A stretch of 64,000 nt of DNA from Dendrolimus kikuchii (taxonomy: Eukaryota; Arthropoda; Insecta; Lepidoptera; Lasiocampidae), in the NCBI GenBank assembly GCA_019925095.2, contig CM034392.1, forward strand, positions 19,882,387 through 19,946,386, in the 5' to 3' direction. How positions within the stretch are numbered: position 1 is the first letter of the stretch; each line of letters begins with the position of its first letter. The notes beneath the pieces are model-generated. The model saw only the letters and a list, made by a program, of their open reading frames with translations. It searched no databases and had not been told where the DNA came from. The translations under genes and the position numbers were made by a program. This document shows, in pieces, positions 35,035-45,460 of the stretch.

Positions 35035-35148
35035 TCATTTTTTTGTTTTGAATGTCAAACGTTTGACGTTCGTCCAGTCGTTCAGAAATCAACGTTTTTT
35101 ATTTATTGATTCCAAGGCGGTACGAAGTTTCCCGGGTCAGCTAGTAAA
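35035..35148 (-). repeat. Inverted copy of the 27.1 kb repeat
   Basis: AACGTTTGACGTTCGTCCAG and GCGGTACGAAGTTTCCCGGG with TCAGCTAGTA give the reverse complement of 27143-27260. Confidence 0.7.
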
Positions 35149-35885
35149 AAATAAATGAAAACATACCACACATAGGGTAGTTTTTATAATATATTGTGCA
35201 AAACATAACTCAGAAAACCTTCAAAACCCTACACGGCTAAATGCGTCACTTGTCATTTTTCTCTCCCTTTTTGGCGTTTTATTATTAAAAACATGTGATA
35301 TATTTTAGTTTTAATTTTGTTTGTTGCTTAAAATATGTTATTTTAGCCATTGGGCTAAAATAACTGTATTAACAGTTAAAAATTCAAAGTCTTAATAAGT
35401 GTAACCACTTTACAAAATCTTATAAAATAATGTATACTAAAACATACATTAGAATAATTTTAATTACACTTTAATCATTACTTAACTCTATAAGTACATT
35501 AATCAATAACACAATCAGTAAAACACAAATAATTATATGACGATGTATTCTAATTACAAATTGCCTTGCACTACATAACGATAAATAATTATTTAACCTC
35601 TCTTTAAACAATACAAATGCAATCGAGGCCTAAATTTAGATTTCGTAATAACATTTAAAAACCGACGATATCCATTTCCGTAACATAGAATTTAAATTAC
35701 TAAGCCAAGGAGACTGTCACTGGTTTGTATTTATACTAGTATAAGCACGCGTTCCCACTTACTTTTAAGGGTATTTATTCTAGAAGAATGACAGAATATG
35801 ATGCATATTTCCTGGGTTTTTTTCTACAAAATCTGTTGTGGTCTATGGAACTGAAATGGAATTCTAAGGAAGTGCGCGTACCACT
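35149..35885. other. AT-rich spacer
   Basis: Nothing recognised. Confidence 0.45.

Positions 35886-35944
<59 letters not shown>
35886..35944. repeat. (GA)n microsatellite
   Basis: About 28 GA units, read directly. Confidence 0.97.
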
Positions 35945-35948
<4 letters not shown>

Positions 35949-35949
35949 A

Positions 35950-36490
35950 ATCAGGTCCAAATTCCGATGCCGGATCACAACTTAAGATTGTTATGGCGGT
36001 ATACTCTAGATCAGAGATTGTCAAAGTGGTCGATATCGACCCTCTAGGGTCGAAATCGGTTTCCCAGAGATAGACATAGACGAAAACAGATTTTGGGGTC
36101 GACAAAATCTAAAAGTCGACCCCTATTAATTAAACACAGGTTCTTATTTGAATCTTTCAACACACTGGTTAAGTTGTGCACCAACTTGTTATAAGAATGA
36201 CTAAAATTTTAATAGGAAGTATCATTGTTGTACTATTTAAAAAAACTCAACAAGCCGATAAACCTCCACAAGTTCGTATATTTACTTAATTTTATGTCTA
36301 TTTATTTTGTTAAATTTTGATGAGAAAATGATGTCAAGTTTACTCAATTAACCAACCACAAAGTTACTAAATTGGTAAGTACTTTGTATTATTACGAAAA
36401 AAACTAGAGATTTTTAAATCAATTGACTATGGGGGTCTGGGGTATATAGTTTGGGAATACCTGCTCTAGATTAGGGATGGTACCCATCCG
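35950..36490 (-). mobile_element. Composite SINE fragment split by a hAT-type MITE
   Basis: GATGCCGGATCACAACTTAA and TTATGGCGGTATACTCTAGA (35966-36010) are the central SINE block on the minus strand. After the 36012-36463 insertion the SINE resumes with TTAGGGATGGTACCCATCCG. The flanks of the insertion join to give the expected GACCAGGGGTGGTAGCCATC region in mutated form. Confidence 0.75.
36012..36463. mobile_element. hAT-type MITE with 8 bp target duplication
   Basis: The ends CAGAGATTGTCAAAGTGG and TTTGGGAATACCTG are imperfect inverted repeats of the CAGNGGTTCTCAAA type known for hAT elements. The 8 bp repeat CTCTAGAT flanks it exactly (36004-36011 and 36464-36471). Length is 452 bp, with GGTCGATATCGACCC near the left end. 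No transposase coding is visible. Confidence 0.9.
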
Positions 36491-36628
36491 CTATTCATTC
36501 ACTTGTCTTACCATCGGTTGAATATTGGCATTATTTATCCATACAAACTTAGCTTATGTCAAATTTTAATCGATAAGTAGTAAGGCAAATGAACGTTTAG
36601 TAAAATATAGAAACGGGCCAGAAGTAAC
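36485..36628. mobile_element. Palindromic MITE, copy 2
   Basis: ATTCACTTGTCTTACCATCG on the left pairs with TCGATAAGTAGTAAGGCAAA and TGAACG on the right. The AGCTTATGTCAAATTTTAAT block matches 21617-21744. The left end is shortened where it meets the SINE fragment. Confidence 0.65.
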
Positions 36629-37702
36629 GAGTTGTATATGAAAAAGATAAATTTAAATGTGTATATAACGCAACAACTACACTGATTTAATGACTTCTCA
36701 CACATTAATACATAATTAACAACGTCGGTTTCCGGTATGAACTATATGTTCCTACATCTATTTTAATGTTAGAAGTACGAAATAGCTGTCTGTTTGTTAC
36801 GCCGGCGCAGTCACGACAAAACCAATTTTGATGCAAATCGAATTTCACATTTTGAGCTGACCGACAAATAAATGAGACACTGACTCATTTTACAAAACTT
36901 TGCAGACTTCTTGATTGTGTAGACATAGACATAGACAACACTGTATTGTTCACCAAAACAAAAATTACAAAAAATGTACAACAAGACAATAGTTACTTGG
37001 TAAAACAAAAGGCGGCCTTATCGCTAAAAGCGATCTCTTCCAGGCAACCTGACTCAAAGGAAATTCTTAAATTATCTGTAATTATTACGCAACAAAGAAG
37101 AGGAAGAAAAATGACATACATGGACAGTAGATTATAGTCTATTGTAAACTAGCACATACATTATTGCGTAAAATTTACATAATGATTCTTAAGTGAATTT
37201 TTAAATATGGTAAAAGATTTAGCTTTTCTGACATCAGTGGGCAAAGAGTTCCAAAGTAAGACAGCCTGCATGGCGAAGGAGTTGGAATAAAATGTTGAAG
37301 AGTGTGCAGGTGCCATTAACAGGAGATTATTAGTGGAGCGCAAATTGAGTGTATGTGACGTATGAAGGAAGTTGAAACATTCCTTAAGATAAGGAGGGGT
37401 ATAAGGGATAAACAGTATACGATATAGTAAGTTGAGAAGATGAGCATTCCGGCGAAGTGAGATAGGCAACCACTCGAGCTTTTTGCGATATTCAGAAACG
37501 CGGTCATATTTTTTTAAACAAAATATGAACCTTATGCAAACATTTTGAAGACGCTCGAGCTTAATAAGTTGCTCTTGAGTGAGATTAAGATAGCAAGCAT
37601 CAGCATAGTCGAGGATGGGTAGTAGAATTGATTGAGCAAGCGAAATCCTAGTGGCAGTCGGAAGGAAATTTTTCAGTCTCCTAAGCGATGCATAGGATGC
37701 AA

Positions 37703-37880
37703 AAGCCTGGCCAGGTGGTAGGGCATTTGCCCGACTGGATGGCTACCACCCCTGGTCTAGAAGCAGCAGCGCATTTGTAGCAACTTTGCTGTTGCAAATG
37801 TCCATAGGCTATGGTAACCGCTTTCCATTAAGTGAGCCGTCTGCCTGTCTGATGATCTCCTGCAATAAAATAAAAAAAAA
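37703..37880 (+). mobile_element. Composite SINE, short internally deleted copy
   Basis: AGCCTGGCCAGGTGGTAGGG is followed by the CCCGACTGGATGGCTACCAC hairpin half. The middle part is missing, so that GGTCTAGAAGCAGCAGCG joins directly to the LINE-like tail. It ends CTCCTGCAATAAAATAAAAA. It interrupts the LINE coding homology. Confidence 0.85.
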
Positions 37881-38130
37881 ACCTTGCGGCTTCATTCAGT
37901 AATATGGGGTCGCCAACATAATTCCTTGTCCATTATTACGCCAAGATTCTTGACTTAATCACTGATAGGAATAAGCGTATCATGAAAGATCACATCGGGA
38001 AGCAGTGAAAAATTTATTTTAGCTATGGCTCGCGAGCTACCAATGATGATGGCCTGAGTTTTAATGGGATTGACTCTAAGTCCATGGGAGGTAGGCAAAG
38101 AATGTGTATGACTTTAGTAAGATATGACGT

Positions 38131-38141
38131 CATCGATTGAG
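38131..38141. repeat. Target duplication, left copy
   Basis: CATCGATTGAG lies immediately left of the first R1-like piece. It recurs at 38498-38508 and 39531-39541. Confidence 0.85.
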
Positions 38142-38497
38142 CCTTTTTGTTGTTTTTTAGTCTGGAGTAATCCGCTTGAGAACTAAGCCGCGACAGGCAC
38201 AGAAGCCTGGGGAGATAATTCGCGACCCGTGTGTGGGATTCGCCAGATTCGGGGTGGCACTAGCATGCCCAGTCAGAACTGATGCCATGCTATTGCCACT
38301 CCCCGGTTAGGGATACCCACTAAAACCCCTGGGTGTTCCGTCCTTCGCCTTATGCCAGGGCTACGGGTATATGACTCTTCCACTGCCTGGGGACTGCTTT
38401 TATCCCCCAGCATCTTCAATCTCTCTAAGCGTGGGGCGGTCTGTAATTCGCCCCACGGTAGGAGAGGTGAGCGCGCGCGGAACACTCGCGCCCCCAT
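38142..38497 (-). mobile_element. R1-like element, 3' UTR-only fragment
   Basis: On the minus strand it runs from GGCGCGAGTGTTCCGCGCGC to an A-rich tail (complement of TTTTTGTTGTTTTTT at 38143-38157). The UTR blocks (TTTTAGTGGGTATCCCTAAC, GTGGCAATAGCATGGCATCA, GAATCCCACACACGGGTCG) match those of 38513-39527 and 48260-51770. Length is about 356 bp with no coding part. It is the product of very early 5' truncation. Confidence 0.85.
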
Positions 38498-38512
38498 CAT
38501 CGATTGAGTCCA
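38498..38512. repeat. Target duplication between two R1-like pieces
   Basis: CATCGATTGAGTCCA separates the two insertions. With the preceding CAT it matches 39528-39545 over 18 bp. Confidence 0.85.
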
Positions 38513-39527
38513 TTTCTTTTTTTTTTTTGGCCAGGGGAAATCCGTTTGAGGACTAAGCCGCGACAGGCACAGAAGCCTGGGGGGATGTTCGCGACCCGGG
38601 TGAGTGTGGGATTCGCCAGATCGGGGGTGGCACTAGCGTGCCCGGTCAGAACCGGTGCCACGCTATTGCCACTCCCCAGTTAGAGATACCCACTAAAACC
38701 CCTGGGTGTTCCGTCCTGCGCCTTATGCCAGGGCTACGGGAAATGGGCTACCCGACTCCACAATGCCCTGGCAGGCGTGGGCCCCCCTCACTGGGCCTCT
38801 TCCTATGCCAGGGGACGTATCCCCCGGCTACTACTGTGTCTCATTCTTGCGTGGGGCGGTCTGTAACGCGCCCCACGGGAAGAGAGATGAGCGCACGCGG
38901 AACACTCGCGCTCTCATCTCGACGGCATGTGCGGGTGAGTGAGAACCCCTAGGGGCCTCACCCGCACCGCCCGCTTACGGTTGCCGAAGGTCGAGTTCCG
39001 ACCTCCGGCGTCGGCGCGTCCTCCTTTGGCGGGAGCGGAGCAAGAACGTACGCTCACGCTCCCGCTCCGCCTCCTCCTTCGCAAACATGACGTGCTCGCA
39101 GAAGGAGGAGACGGCGTCCCATCCGGTGCGGCTCCCGACCATGGTGCGCACCACGGCCGGGAGCGAAAGGTCTAGTCCGGTGAAGGCGACGAGCTCTCGG
39201 CGCTGCTCCGTCCATGCAGGACATTCCTGCAGGGTATGCAGCGCCGTATCCTCGTCGCCTGTCTCACAATGATGGCACCCTGACGTCGGCTCGCGGCCGA
39301 GGCGACACAGGTACCTCCCGAAGCAACCGTGCCCCGAGAGGACCTGCGTCAGCCTGAACGTCAGGGTGCCGTATATTCGTCCAATCCAATCCGGCAGGAC
39401 GGGCCTCATCGCCTCGATGGTGATGGGGCCCGCGCTGGGGCGTCTAAGGCGATCTTCCCAGACTCCCACGGCGACCTGGCGGAGCTCCGACCTGCACGCC
39501 TCGATTTCGCGAGGCGCGGGTCTGGTG
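38513..39527 (-). mobile_element. R1-like element, 5'-truncated, 1.0 kb
   Basis: It holds the last 164 codons of an R1-like ORF2 (39469-38975) plus the same 3' UTR as the other copies and an A-tail (complement of TTTCTTTTTTTTTTTT at 38514-38529). It is flanked by the 18 bp repeat CATCATCGATTGAGTCCA (38495-38512 and 39528-39545). GC-rich coding sequence stands out from the AT-rich surroundings, as usual for R1-like elements. Confidence 0.9.
38975..39469 (-). pseudogene. R1-like ORF2 C-terminus with zinc-knuckle motif
   Basis: This open frame has GVWEDRLRRPSAGP, RHGTLTFRLTQVL-type GTLTFRLTQVLSGHGCFGRY, then the putative zinc knuckle C-x9-C-x2-C-x9-H-x4-C with GCHHCETGDEDTALHTLQEC, followed by PAWTEQRREL and an arginine-rich end (RSRQRRTRRRRR). 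The knuckle and the HTLQECPAW block are typical of R1-group ORF2 ends. RT and endonuclease domains are absent. It is open but only a fragment, so it cannot act alone. Confidence 0.88.
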
Positions 39528-39794
39528 CATCATCGATTGAGTCCAACAGTAACGTCGAACAAGTTAGAAATTGTAAAAAAATATTTTTCGGTAACAAAGA
39601 AAAATTAAATACAACAAAAATTTAAAAATATGTAGGTATATATATAAAATATAAAATATATATCTTAGTTATAAAACGAGAAGAACAGACTAATACTAGA
39701 ACTGACAAGACAAACAGAAGTATTAATATATTTTTTTACTTTACGATAAACAGTACCTAACATAACATTATATCATAAAACTATATTATAACTA

Positions 39795-40245
39795 GGATAT
39801 GACTTCGATATTATCCACGCTTGACTTGAAATTCCCACGGGATTACCTGGAAACAAAGTATCACAGCATTTAAAAAAGAATGTAAGCTATCGTTTTAGTA
39901 AAAATTGTGAAGGAATAAGTTCATTTTTATGCACCCGAACAACTTCGAACCGCTCCCGAGGAAATTCCCGGAATATAAAGTATCACACATTTTGTTACAT
40001 AATAATTGCTATCGATCAGTGAAAAAATTACATTTGACTTCGACTTTTTTCAATCTGGCCATTTAAAATTATTAAATTCATTCAATCATAAAAAAATAGC
40101 GCAGATTTTATATCTAAGAATTAGACATCGATCAGCAAAAACCGCCTATGCGGTTTATGTTATATGTCGGTCCGGTAGTTTTAGCGTGAATCCCGAACAA
40201 ACACACAAATCGACAGACAAACAAGAAATTAAAAAATGCATCTCT
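39795..40245 (+). repeat. Repeat B copy, long form
   Basis: GGATATGACTTCGATATTAT and CCACGCTTGACTTGAAATTC start it. It then has AAGCTATCGTTTTAGTAAAA, TGCTATCGATCAGTGAAAAA and the end CGTGAATCCCGAACAAACAC. It is uninterrupted, which helps define the split copy at 55.7/59.9 kb. Confidence 0.75.
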
Positions 40246-40717
40246 AGCATTTTTTTCTTTGTCTATCTCGAAACTACACAAATATATATCGCCGCCTTCC
40301 AGAAAGTTTGTATTTTTTATTAGAAAAAAATTAACTTTCTGTCCTTCTGTCTTCTATTTTATCATGCTATAATATCCAGCCTGAGTTGAAATAAAAATGG
40401 AAGAGAAAGTGGAGCAGGGGGTTAAAAATCTGCACAATATTCACGATGTTAAATAACTAAATAAGTAAGACTAATTAAAACGACTATACATTTATGCATG
40501 ATTGCGTGTTGTATGCATATGCGTTATTGTTACGTGTTAACATGCGCAAATAAAATGGTATTTAATTAAGATCACACATCTCCAATTAGTATTAATTATT
40601 ATTCAGTGGATTCTATAATAGCGTTTAAATCCGTTTATAACTGTTCTGGTAATTTATTGAACAGTTAGAATTATATTTTTTACGTTTATGTATAATAGTG
40701 TATTTTAAATATATATA
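40246..40717. other. AT-rich spacer
   Basis: Nothing recognised. Confidence 0.45.
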
Positions 40718-41942
40718 CACTCCTTTGCAAAAAAAAGGGCACCTTACAGTCATTGGCTTTTCTATGGATAATATTAATATTTTTAGTTTGTTATTAGCTT
40801 AGATTACTACAAATTTATAATTATCAATGAGAATATCGTTTTAACTCGTAAATCCTGGAATCGATGTTTTAGTCAATGTAAACAGAGAGCTGTATTAAAA
40901 TGGACATTTTTGTGGCTATACTGAAATTGGGGTTAAGGTCTGCGCTGGTCAATCCAAACAACGAATACCAACCTCTTACATATAAGCTTCTACGTCGCCA
41001 GAACAGTAGGCCCGAGCATTATCGTCCATGTAAATGGCATCTTCGCCAATAACAGTCAGCACTGGTTGTGCATGTTGACCAAGGATTTCTGTTATGTACC
41101 TTTGTGCATTTAGTGAGCCATTTACAATGAATACTATCTCGATACGATAGCTGGAAGTTACGCTCACCCAAAACAAACAATTTCTTCAAAACCCACGTCG
41201 GCATAGCATTCCCCTGGTCTTCGTAACACTCATTAACGTCGGTCCTTACCATGTAGTTAAATTTGGATCTCATCACAGAAGAGTACGCTACTCCAGTTAT
41301 GAAGTGCAATATCTATCGAACCTCAATCTAGCAATCCGGTGCTCATGAATTAACTAGGGGTCTCGCGCTAGTCATCGACTGCGTATATTAGCCGCTAAAG
41401 GCATCCTCCATAGAGTCCATAGGCTAAATTGTGCTCCTCATGTCTCTTCAAGGTTTTTTTGAGGTCTATGTATCTGCATTTGCGGTCCCTCAGCGCCTCA
41501 ATCAATAAAAAGCGGTCTTCTCATCGTTTTGTGCAACGTTTCCTCCCAGAACCTTGCCTTCTCTGAACGAAACCTTTCTGTTGGTATCGATTTCAGGTTG
41601 TCTGTACGGTTAAACGACTCACGTTTAACCGCTGTAAGACGTAACATTGGTTATACTCCTCTTCCAGCAGCGCTATAATTTTATTAGGTCTTATTGCTTT
41701 TAATATTGCTTTTCGCAAAGATATCTCTTTTAAGTCAAAATAAGACAGTATTATGCGGAAAACATAAATTATACTACTAAAAATAACAAGAAGTTTTAAT
41801 TGATTAATAACCTTTTAACCGCAAACCCACGAAAAGTGAGTAAAAGCCACAAACTGAAAAAGGGATTATTATTTTTTTAAACGAAAATTTCTAATTTGGT
41901 ACTATTTTTTTTTCATACCCACTCTTTTTTTGAAAAGAAGTT
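40718..41942 (-). mobile_element. Tc1-like DNA transposon, dead
   Basis: The left end CACTCCTTTGCAAAAAAA, after TA (40716-40717), pairs imperfectly with the right end TTTTTTTGAAAAGAAGTT, before TA (41943-41944). About 15 of 18 positions match. A length of 1225 bp and a TA duplication fit Tc1/mariner. The minus-strand interior encodes a broken Tc1-type transposase. Confidence 0.8.
40930..41750 (-). pseudogene. Tc1-like transposase remnant
   Basis: The minus-strand frames give HRIARLRFDRYC, then WSSVLFCDE (the first catalytic aspartate of the DDE triad), then VMFWVSVTSS-type FWVSVTSSYRIEIVFIVNGS and LNAQRYITEILGQHAQPVLT. IGEDAIYMDDNARA follows, holding the second aspartate of the HDNARPH block. 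A DLNP block survives near 40945, but the third acidic residue downstream is not recognisable. Stops and frameshifts break the gene throughout, so no active enzyme is made. Confidence 0.85.
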
Positions 41943-42276
41943 TATTTAATATCAAGCTAATATTTTCATTACTTTACAGACAATTAAAAGTGATTTGTAG
42001 TGTGTTGTTGTTTGTAGAAGTTAGAAATTATTTTTATATTCTACATTACGACTTTTTACGCTGCTTCATTCACGTAAATTTTGGATACATTTTCTAAGGA
42101 AGTCATCCCTTTTTCAGGATAAAAAGTACGTATTTATATAGAAAATGCCCTGATACTCGGAGCGCTGACATCCCTGGGTCAAACCACGGCAGAGAAAATT
42201 TCACAAATAAACATTTTTTAGGTTATTCTTATATAAGTCCCAGAGTTGTTCGTTGTGGGTAACAACTCAAGTATAA

Positions 42277-42518
42277 CTTTTTTTTATTTTTTTATTGCTG
42301 GAGTTCAGCAGACAGGCAGACGGCCCACTTGATGGAAAGCGGTTACCATCGCCTATGGACTTTTGCAACACCGAAGGTGCTACAAATGCGCTGCTGCTCT
42401 CTTAAGGGAGACTGGAACCTGGCCACTAATGCCGGAACACAACTCAAGGTTGTTATGGCGACATACTTTAGACCAGGGGTGGTAGCCATCCAGTCGGGCA
42501 AACGCCCTACCACCTGGC
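42277..42518 (-). mobile_element. Composite SINE, 5'-truncated
   Basis: On the minus strand it ends TCAGCAGTGGACC-like GCTGAACTCCAGCAATAAAA with a long A-rich tail (complement of 42278-42295) and starts at CCAGGTGGTAGGGCGTTTGC. The head with TATCCGTGCAGG is missing. Confidence 0.85.
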
Positions 42519-42904
42519 AAAAGGCACTTGCTTGGCTTGAGAGTATTATTAATGTCTATATTTGTCTAGCAATTTCTTACAATTATATAAACTAAGCTGA
42601 ATATATATTATAGTTTTATTTACTGTTCTAGTTTATACTATGGCGATGACACTGATCGTCTCCAATGGTGCAAAATAGTCCAAGAAAAAGTAGTGAGGAA
42701 AGGTCACGATCCTCAGGAATACGACTCAAGGAGGAGAAATCAAACGTTATCCTAAGCCTAACTCGTTACATATAGGTAAGTGAAAGACAACCGAATTGGT
42801 GAAGCTACTGACGAGATACACAACAAAGCTAAAGCCAAAATCTCATTTTTGTGTTTAAACATTTAAATAAATATATATGTCTTTAAACGTTTAATTGAAA
42901 AATT

Positions 42905-43240
42905 TAAGGTAACGAATCAGCGATTAGCGTGATTGTGGCCACGAAAAGTGAGGTAGTAAGTGGGTCATCGGCTTCCGGGCATTGGGTTGCTCACGAATCG
43001 GGCCGCAAGTTGCAACATGGCTTGAACCACTCAAAAGTCCTGATCAAGCTTTATGTCATCACTTTCATAAAACTGGAGCAACCGTATACTGGTTCCCTTT
43101 CCCAAAGTTTATGGGGGCAGCTGCCATACGATGCTTGTATGATTATTACACCGTTAATTACGAGTACTTCATTTCATTTGTTAATTGCAATATAAGTTGT
43201 CATGTTGGTTGCGTGTTCATTTTTGATTGATGGTATATTT
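42905..43240. other. Slightly GC-richer unassigned segment
   Basis: Two overlapping plus frames (42929-43195, 42982-43230) have no known motif. Composition changes around GTCATCGGCTTCCGGGCATT. It could be part of a mobile element. Confidence 0.3.
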
Positions 43241-43588
43241 CTGGAAGCTACAGTGGTCTAACGTTCTAATTGTTAGCCTGTTTTGTATACTTTAATTAGA
43301 GGTCCCGGTGTTGATATTCGGTAGTGTTAATTATTCTTAGTTACCCCAAGGATTACATCTAATTTCTCTACTTATCTAGCTCCCATAATTTGCACTAAAT
43401 ATAGAATATAAATATATCTATACACACGTCTTGTTTTTATAATAACCATTGTTTCCTGAATGAGTTATTTACTGCTACAAGACAAGCCAAATCTTTACTG
43501 TGCTTTAAAAATGAAGTTCAGAAGCATTCTACTGTGTACAATAATTCCTAATGCTATGGCAAGTATGTTTGTATTGTCATATGTATAT

Positions 43589-43594
<6 letters not shown>

Positions 43595-43627
<33 letters not shown>
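43595..43627. repeat. (TA)n microsatellite
   Basis: About 16 TA units read directly, followed by GTGTGTATC. Confidence 0.95.
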
Positions 43628-43630
<3 letters not shown>

Positions 43631-43684
43631 ATCACTCATTATTATTTGTTAACTGCACCAGTCATCATTAAAAAAACCTATCAA

Positions 43685-43740
43685 TTCTTGCCAAGGGTTG
43701 CCTAAAAGGGATCGCTTTTTAGCGATAAGGACGGCCATTA
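43685..43740 (+). repeat. Dispersed hairpin-bearing repeat, copy 2
   Basis: GGGTTGCCTAAAAGGGATCG is followed by CTTTTTAGCGATAAGGACGG. ATCGC and GCGAT flank TTTTTA as a small hairpin. The block order is the same as at 15018-15075. Confidence 0.55.
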
Positions 43741-44439
43741 TCTTCTATCTTTTTTACTTCTGTTTGTCTATGCTTTGGTATGCAACAAGGAGTATTCTCT
43801 CTAAATTACAATTAAAACTCTTTAATACTATTGAAGGAAGATCTGCCTTAAAAATGTCTAATTTAAGTCACTATACACGTCATAAAGTGTGTGTATTTTT
43901 TCTACGATCTTAAGTTTCTATTTTCTTTGTTATAACTGTTAAAAAATTCAATTTGTCACACCTACGTAATTAAAATATGTATAATTATGTACTTATACAA
44001 TACCTTCTACATCAGAATTTCGTAAACAGTTCGTTTACTTACTTCTTTGATTGGTTTCAAATTCAAATGCATATGAATTACAACATGATGGATAGAAAAA
44101 CTGTAGTATGTACACAAAACGAGAAATACCTATAGTTTGCTGACGGGTTGAAATCGTACTGGTATAGACGTATAATAATTATATTATACGTTAGTTATCG
44201 ATATATACTGAGGACAACGTTTATTTAGATTTTAATGCACTACATTTGCCGGAATTATTATATTTAAAGGCTAAAGACATCCGGTATGAGACCAATATGC
44301 ATTTCAATTAGGTGTTTTACGATGAAGTTATTTTACAGCCACTCATTAAACCTCTAATTTCGCAATATGCTAAATTTCCACTATGCGGTCATGTTATTGT
44401 CATGTCATATTTGTTTTATATTTGTATACCTGTTTAATC
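43741..44439. other. AT-rich spacer
   Basis: Nothing recognised. Confidence 0.45.
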
Positions 44440-45460
44440 AGATTTACTAAAATTTATGATAACCAAAGGCCTAAGGTTGCAATATATCCAAGGCCTTAAT
44501 TCTGGTATTTCAATATTGCTAGATATTGCTAAGGCCTTCGATCGGGTCTGGCACAGAGCTCATTTCTCGAAGCTACCATCTTACAGGATACCCGAGGAAG
44601 TTTGCACCTGGCTATCCAGCTTTTTTGATGCACACATCATACAAGTCGTCGGTTGCTGCTCTAGCATCAAGCCCATCAATGCTGTCACCGACGCTGTACA
44701 TTTTGCATATCACTGATATGTTGTTCATCGACAACATTCATTGTTATGTGGATGACAGCACTGGCGACGCACATTACTCTGGACGTGCAAACGTCATCAT
44801 TTGTGGAGGCAAGTCGGGTTAGACTTGTGTCTAATGTAGAGAAATCCTTAGAGAGTTTCTGAGCGTTCGCATTTTCGACGATCCCATACTCACAAATGGT
44901 TTAGAAACGCTTGGCCTTCGGAGAGACTTCGCGTCTCTCTGCGTATTCTACCGACTATACAACGGAGAGTGTTCCGAGAAACTGTTCAGAATGGAGCCTT
45001 CGTCTTCTTTTTACCACCGCACCGCACACCAGACTCACTTAAGAGAGCAGCAGCGCATTTGTAGCACCTTTGGTGTTGCAAATGTCCATAGGCGATGGTA
45101 ACCGCTTTCCATCCAGTGGGCCGTCTGCCTGTCTGCTGAACTCCTGCAATAAAAAAAAATAAAAAAAAAACACCATCGGCTGGGCGTTCATCCCCACTTC
45201 CTTGAGCCGCTACGCTCTTGTACGCAACGCTTCTCTAGAACGTTTCTCTTGCGCACCGTGTGGATTTGGAATGAGCTCCCAGCCGTAGTTTCCCCACAGC
45301 GCTGCAATATAGGGTTTTTTAAAAAGGGTGTCATAAAATTTTTTCGAGGCCGGCAGCGCGTTAATGACATCTCGGGTGTTGCAAACGTCCATACGCGACG
45401 GTAACCGCTTTCCATTAAGTGGGCCGTCTGCCTGTCTGCTGTACTCCAGCGATAAAAAAA
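44440..45460 (+). pseudogene. Jockey/CR1-group LINE, RT palm to 3' end, broken
   Basis: The first frame reads GLNSGISILLDIAKAFDRVW, then EEVCTWLSSFF and SSIKPINA. After a frame change it reads HITDMLFIDNIHCYVDDSTG. VDDS stands where YADD of the palm should be, and the GVPQGSVLSP block is deleted. Downstream come LGLRRDFASLCVFYRLYNGE, a 130 bp SINE insertion, then TFLLRTVWIWNELPA-type sequence in the 45.2 kb part, GFFKKGVIKFF and the LINE tail CCGTCTGCCTGTCTGCTGTA. It is the longest copy of this LINE family here, and it is dead. Confidence 0.85.
45032..45170 (+). mobile_element. Composite SINE, tail-only insertion in the LINE
   Basis: CTTAAGAGAGCAGCAGCGCA, TTTGGTGTTGCAAATGTCCA, CCGCTTTCCATCCAGTGGGC and CTGAACTCCTGCAATAAAAA occupy the segment. 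The LINE homology stops before it and resumes after it. ACACCA occurs at 45026-45031 and 45170-45175, a possible target duplication. Confidence 0.8.

Larger units (their letters stand above)
36925..39640 (-). pseudogene. Jockey/CR1-group LINE with three later insertions
   Basis: Read on the minus strand, the pieces are: SHGLRVNPIKTQAIIIGSSR and VKNLGVIMDKELCWRPHITE (about 38130-37890), then YASLRRLKNFLPTATRISLA, DYADACYLNLTQEQLIKLER and FCLKKYDRVSEYRKKLEWLP (37690-37450). They are followed by LRRNAHLLNLLYRILF, AMQAVLLWNSLPTDVRKAKS and NSLKNHYVNF (to 37161). These are the RT thumb and conserved C-terminus of a Jockey/CR1-group ORF2. A 3' UTR reaches about 36925. A SINE (37703-37880) and two R1-like pieces (38142-39527) split it. 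The YADD region is not evident upstream, so the 5' limit near 39640 is uncertain. Confidence 0.8.

Noticed and set aside
35775..35985. Open frames with SLSLSL or RERERE runs
   Set aside because: They are translations of the GA microsatellite.
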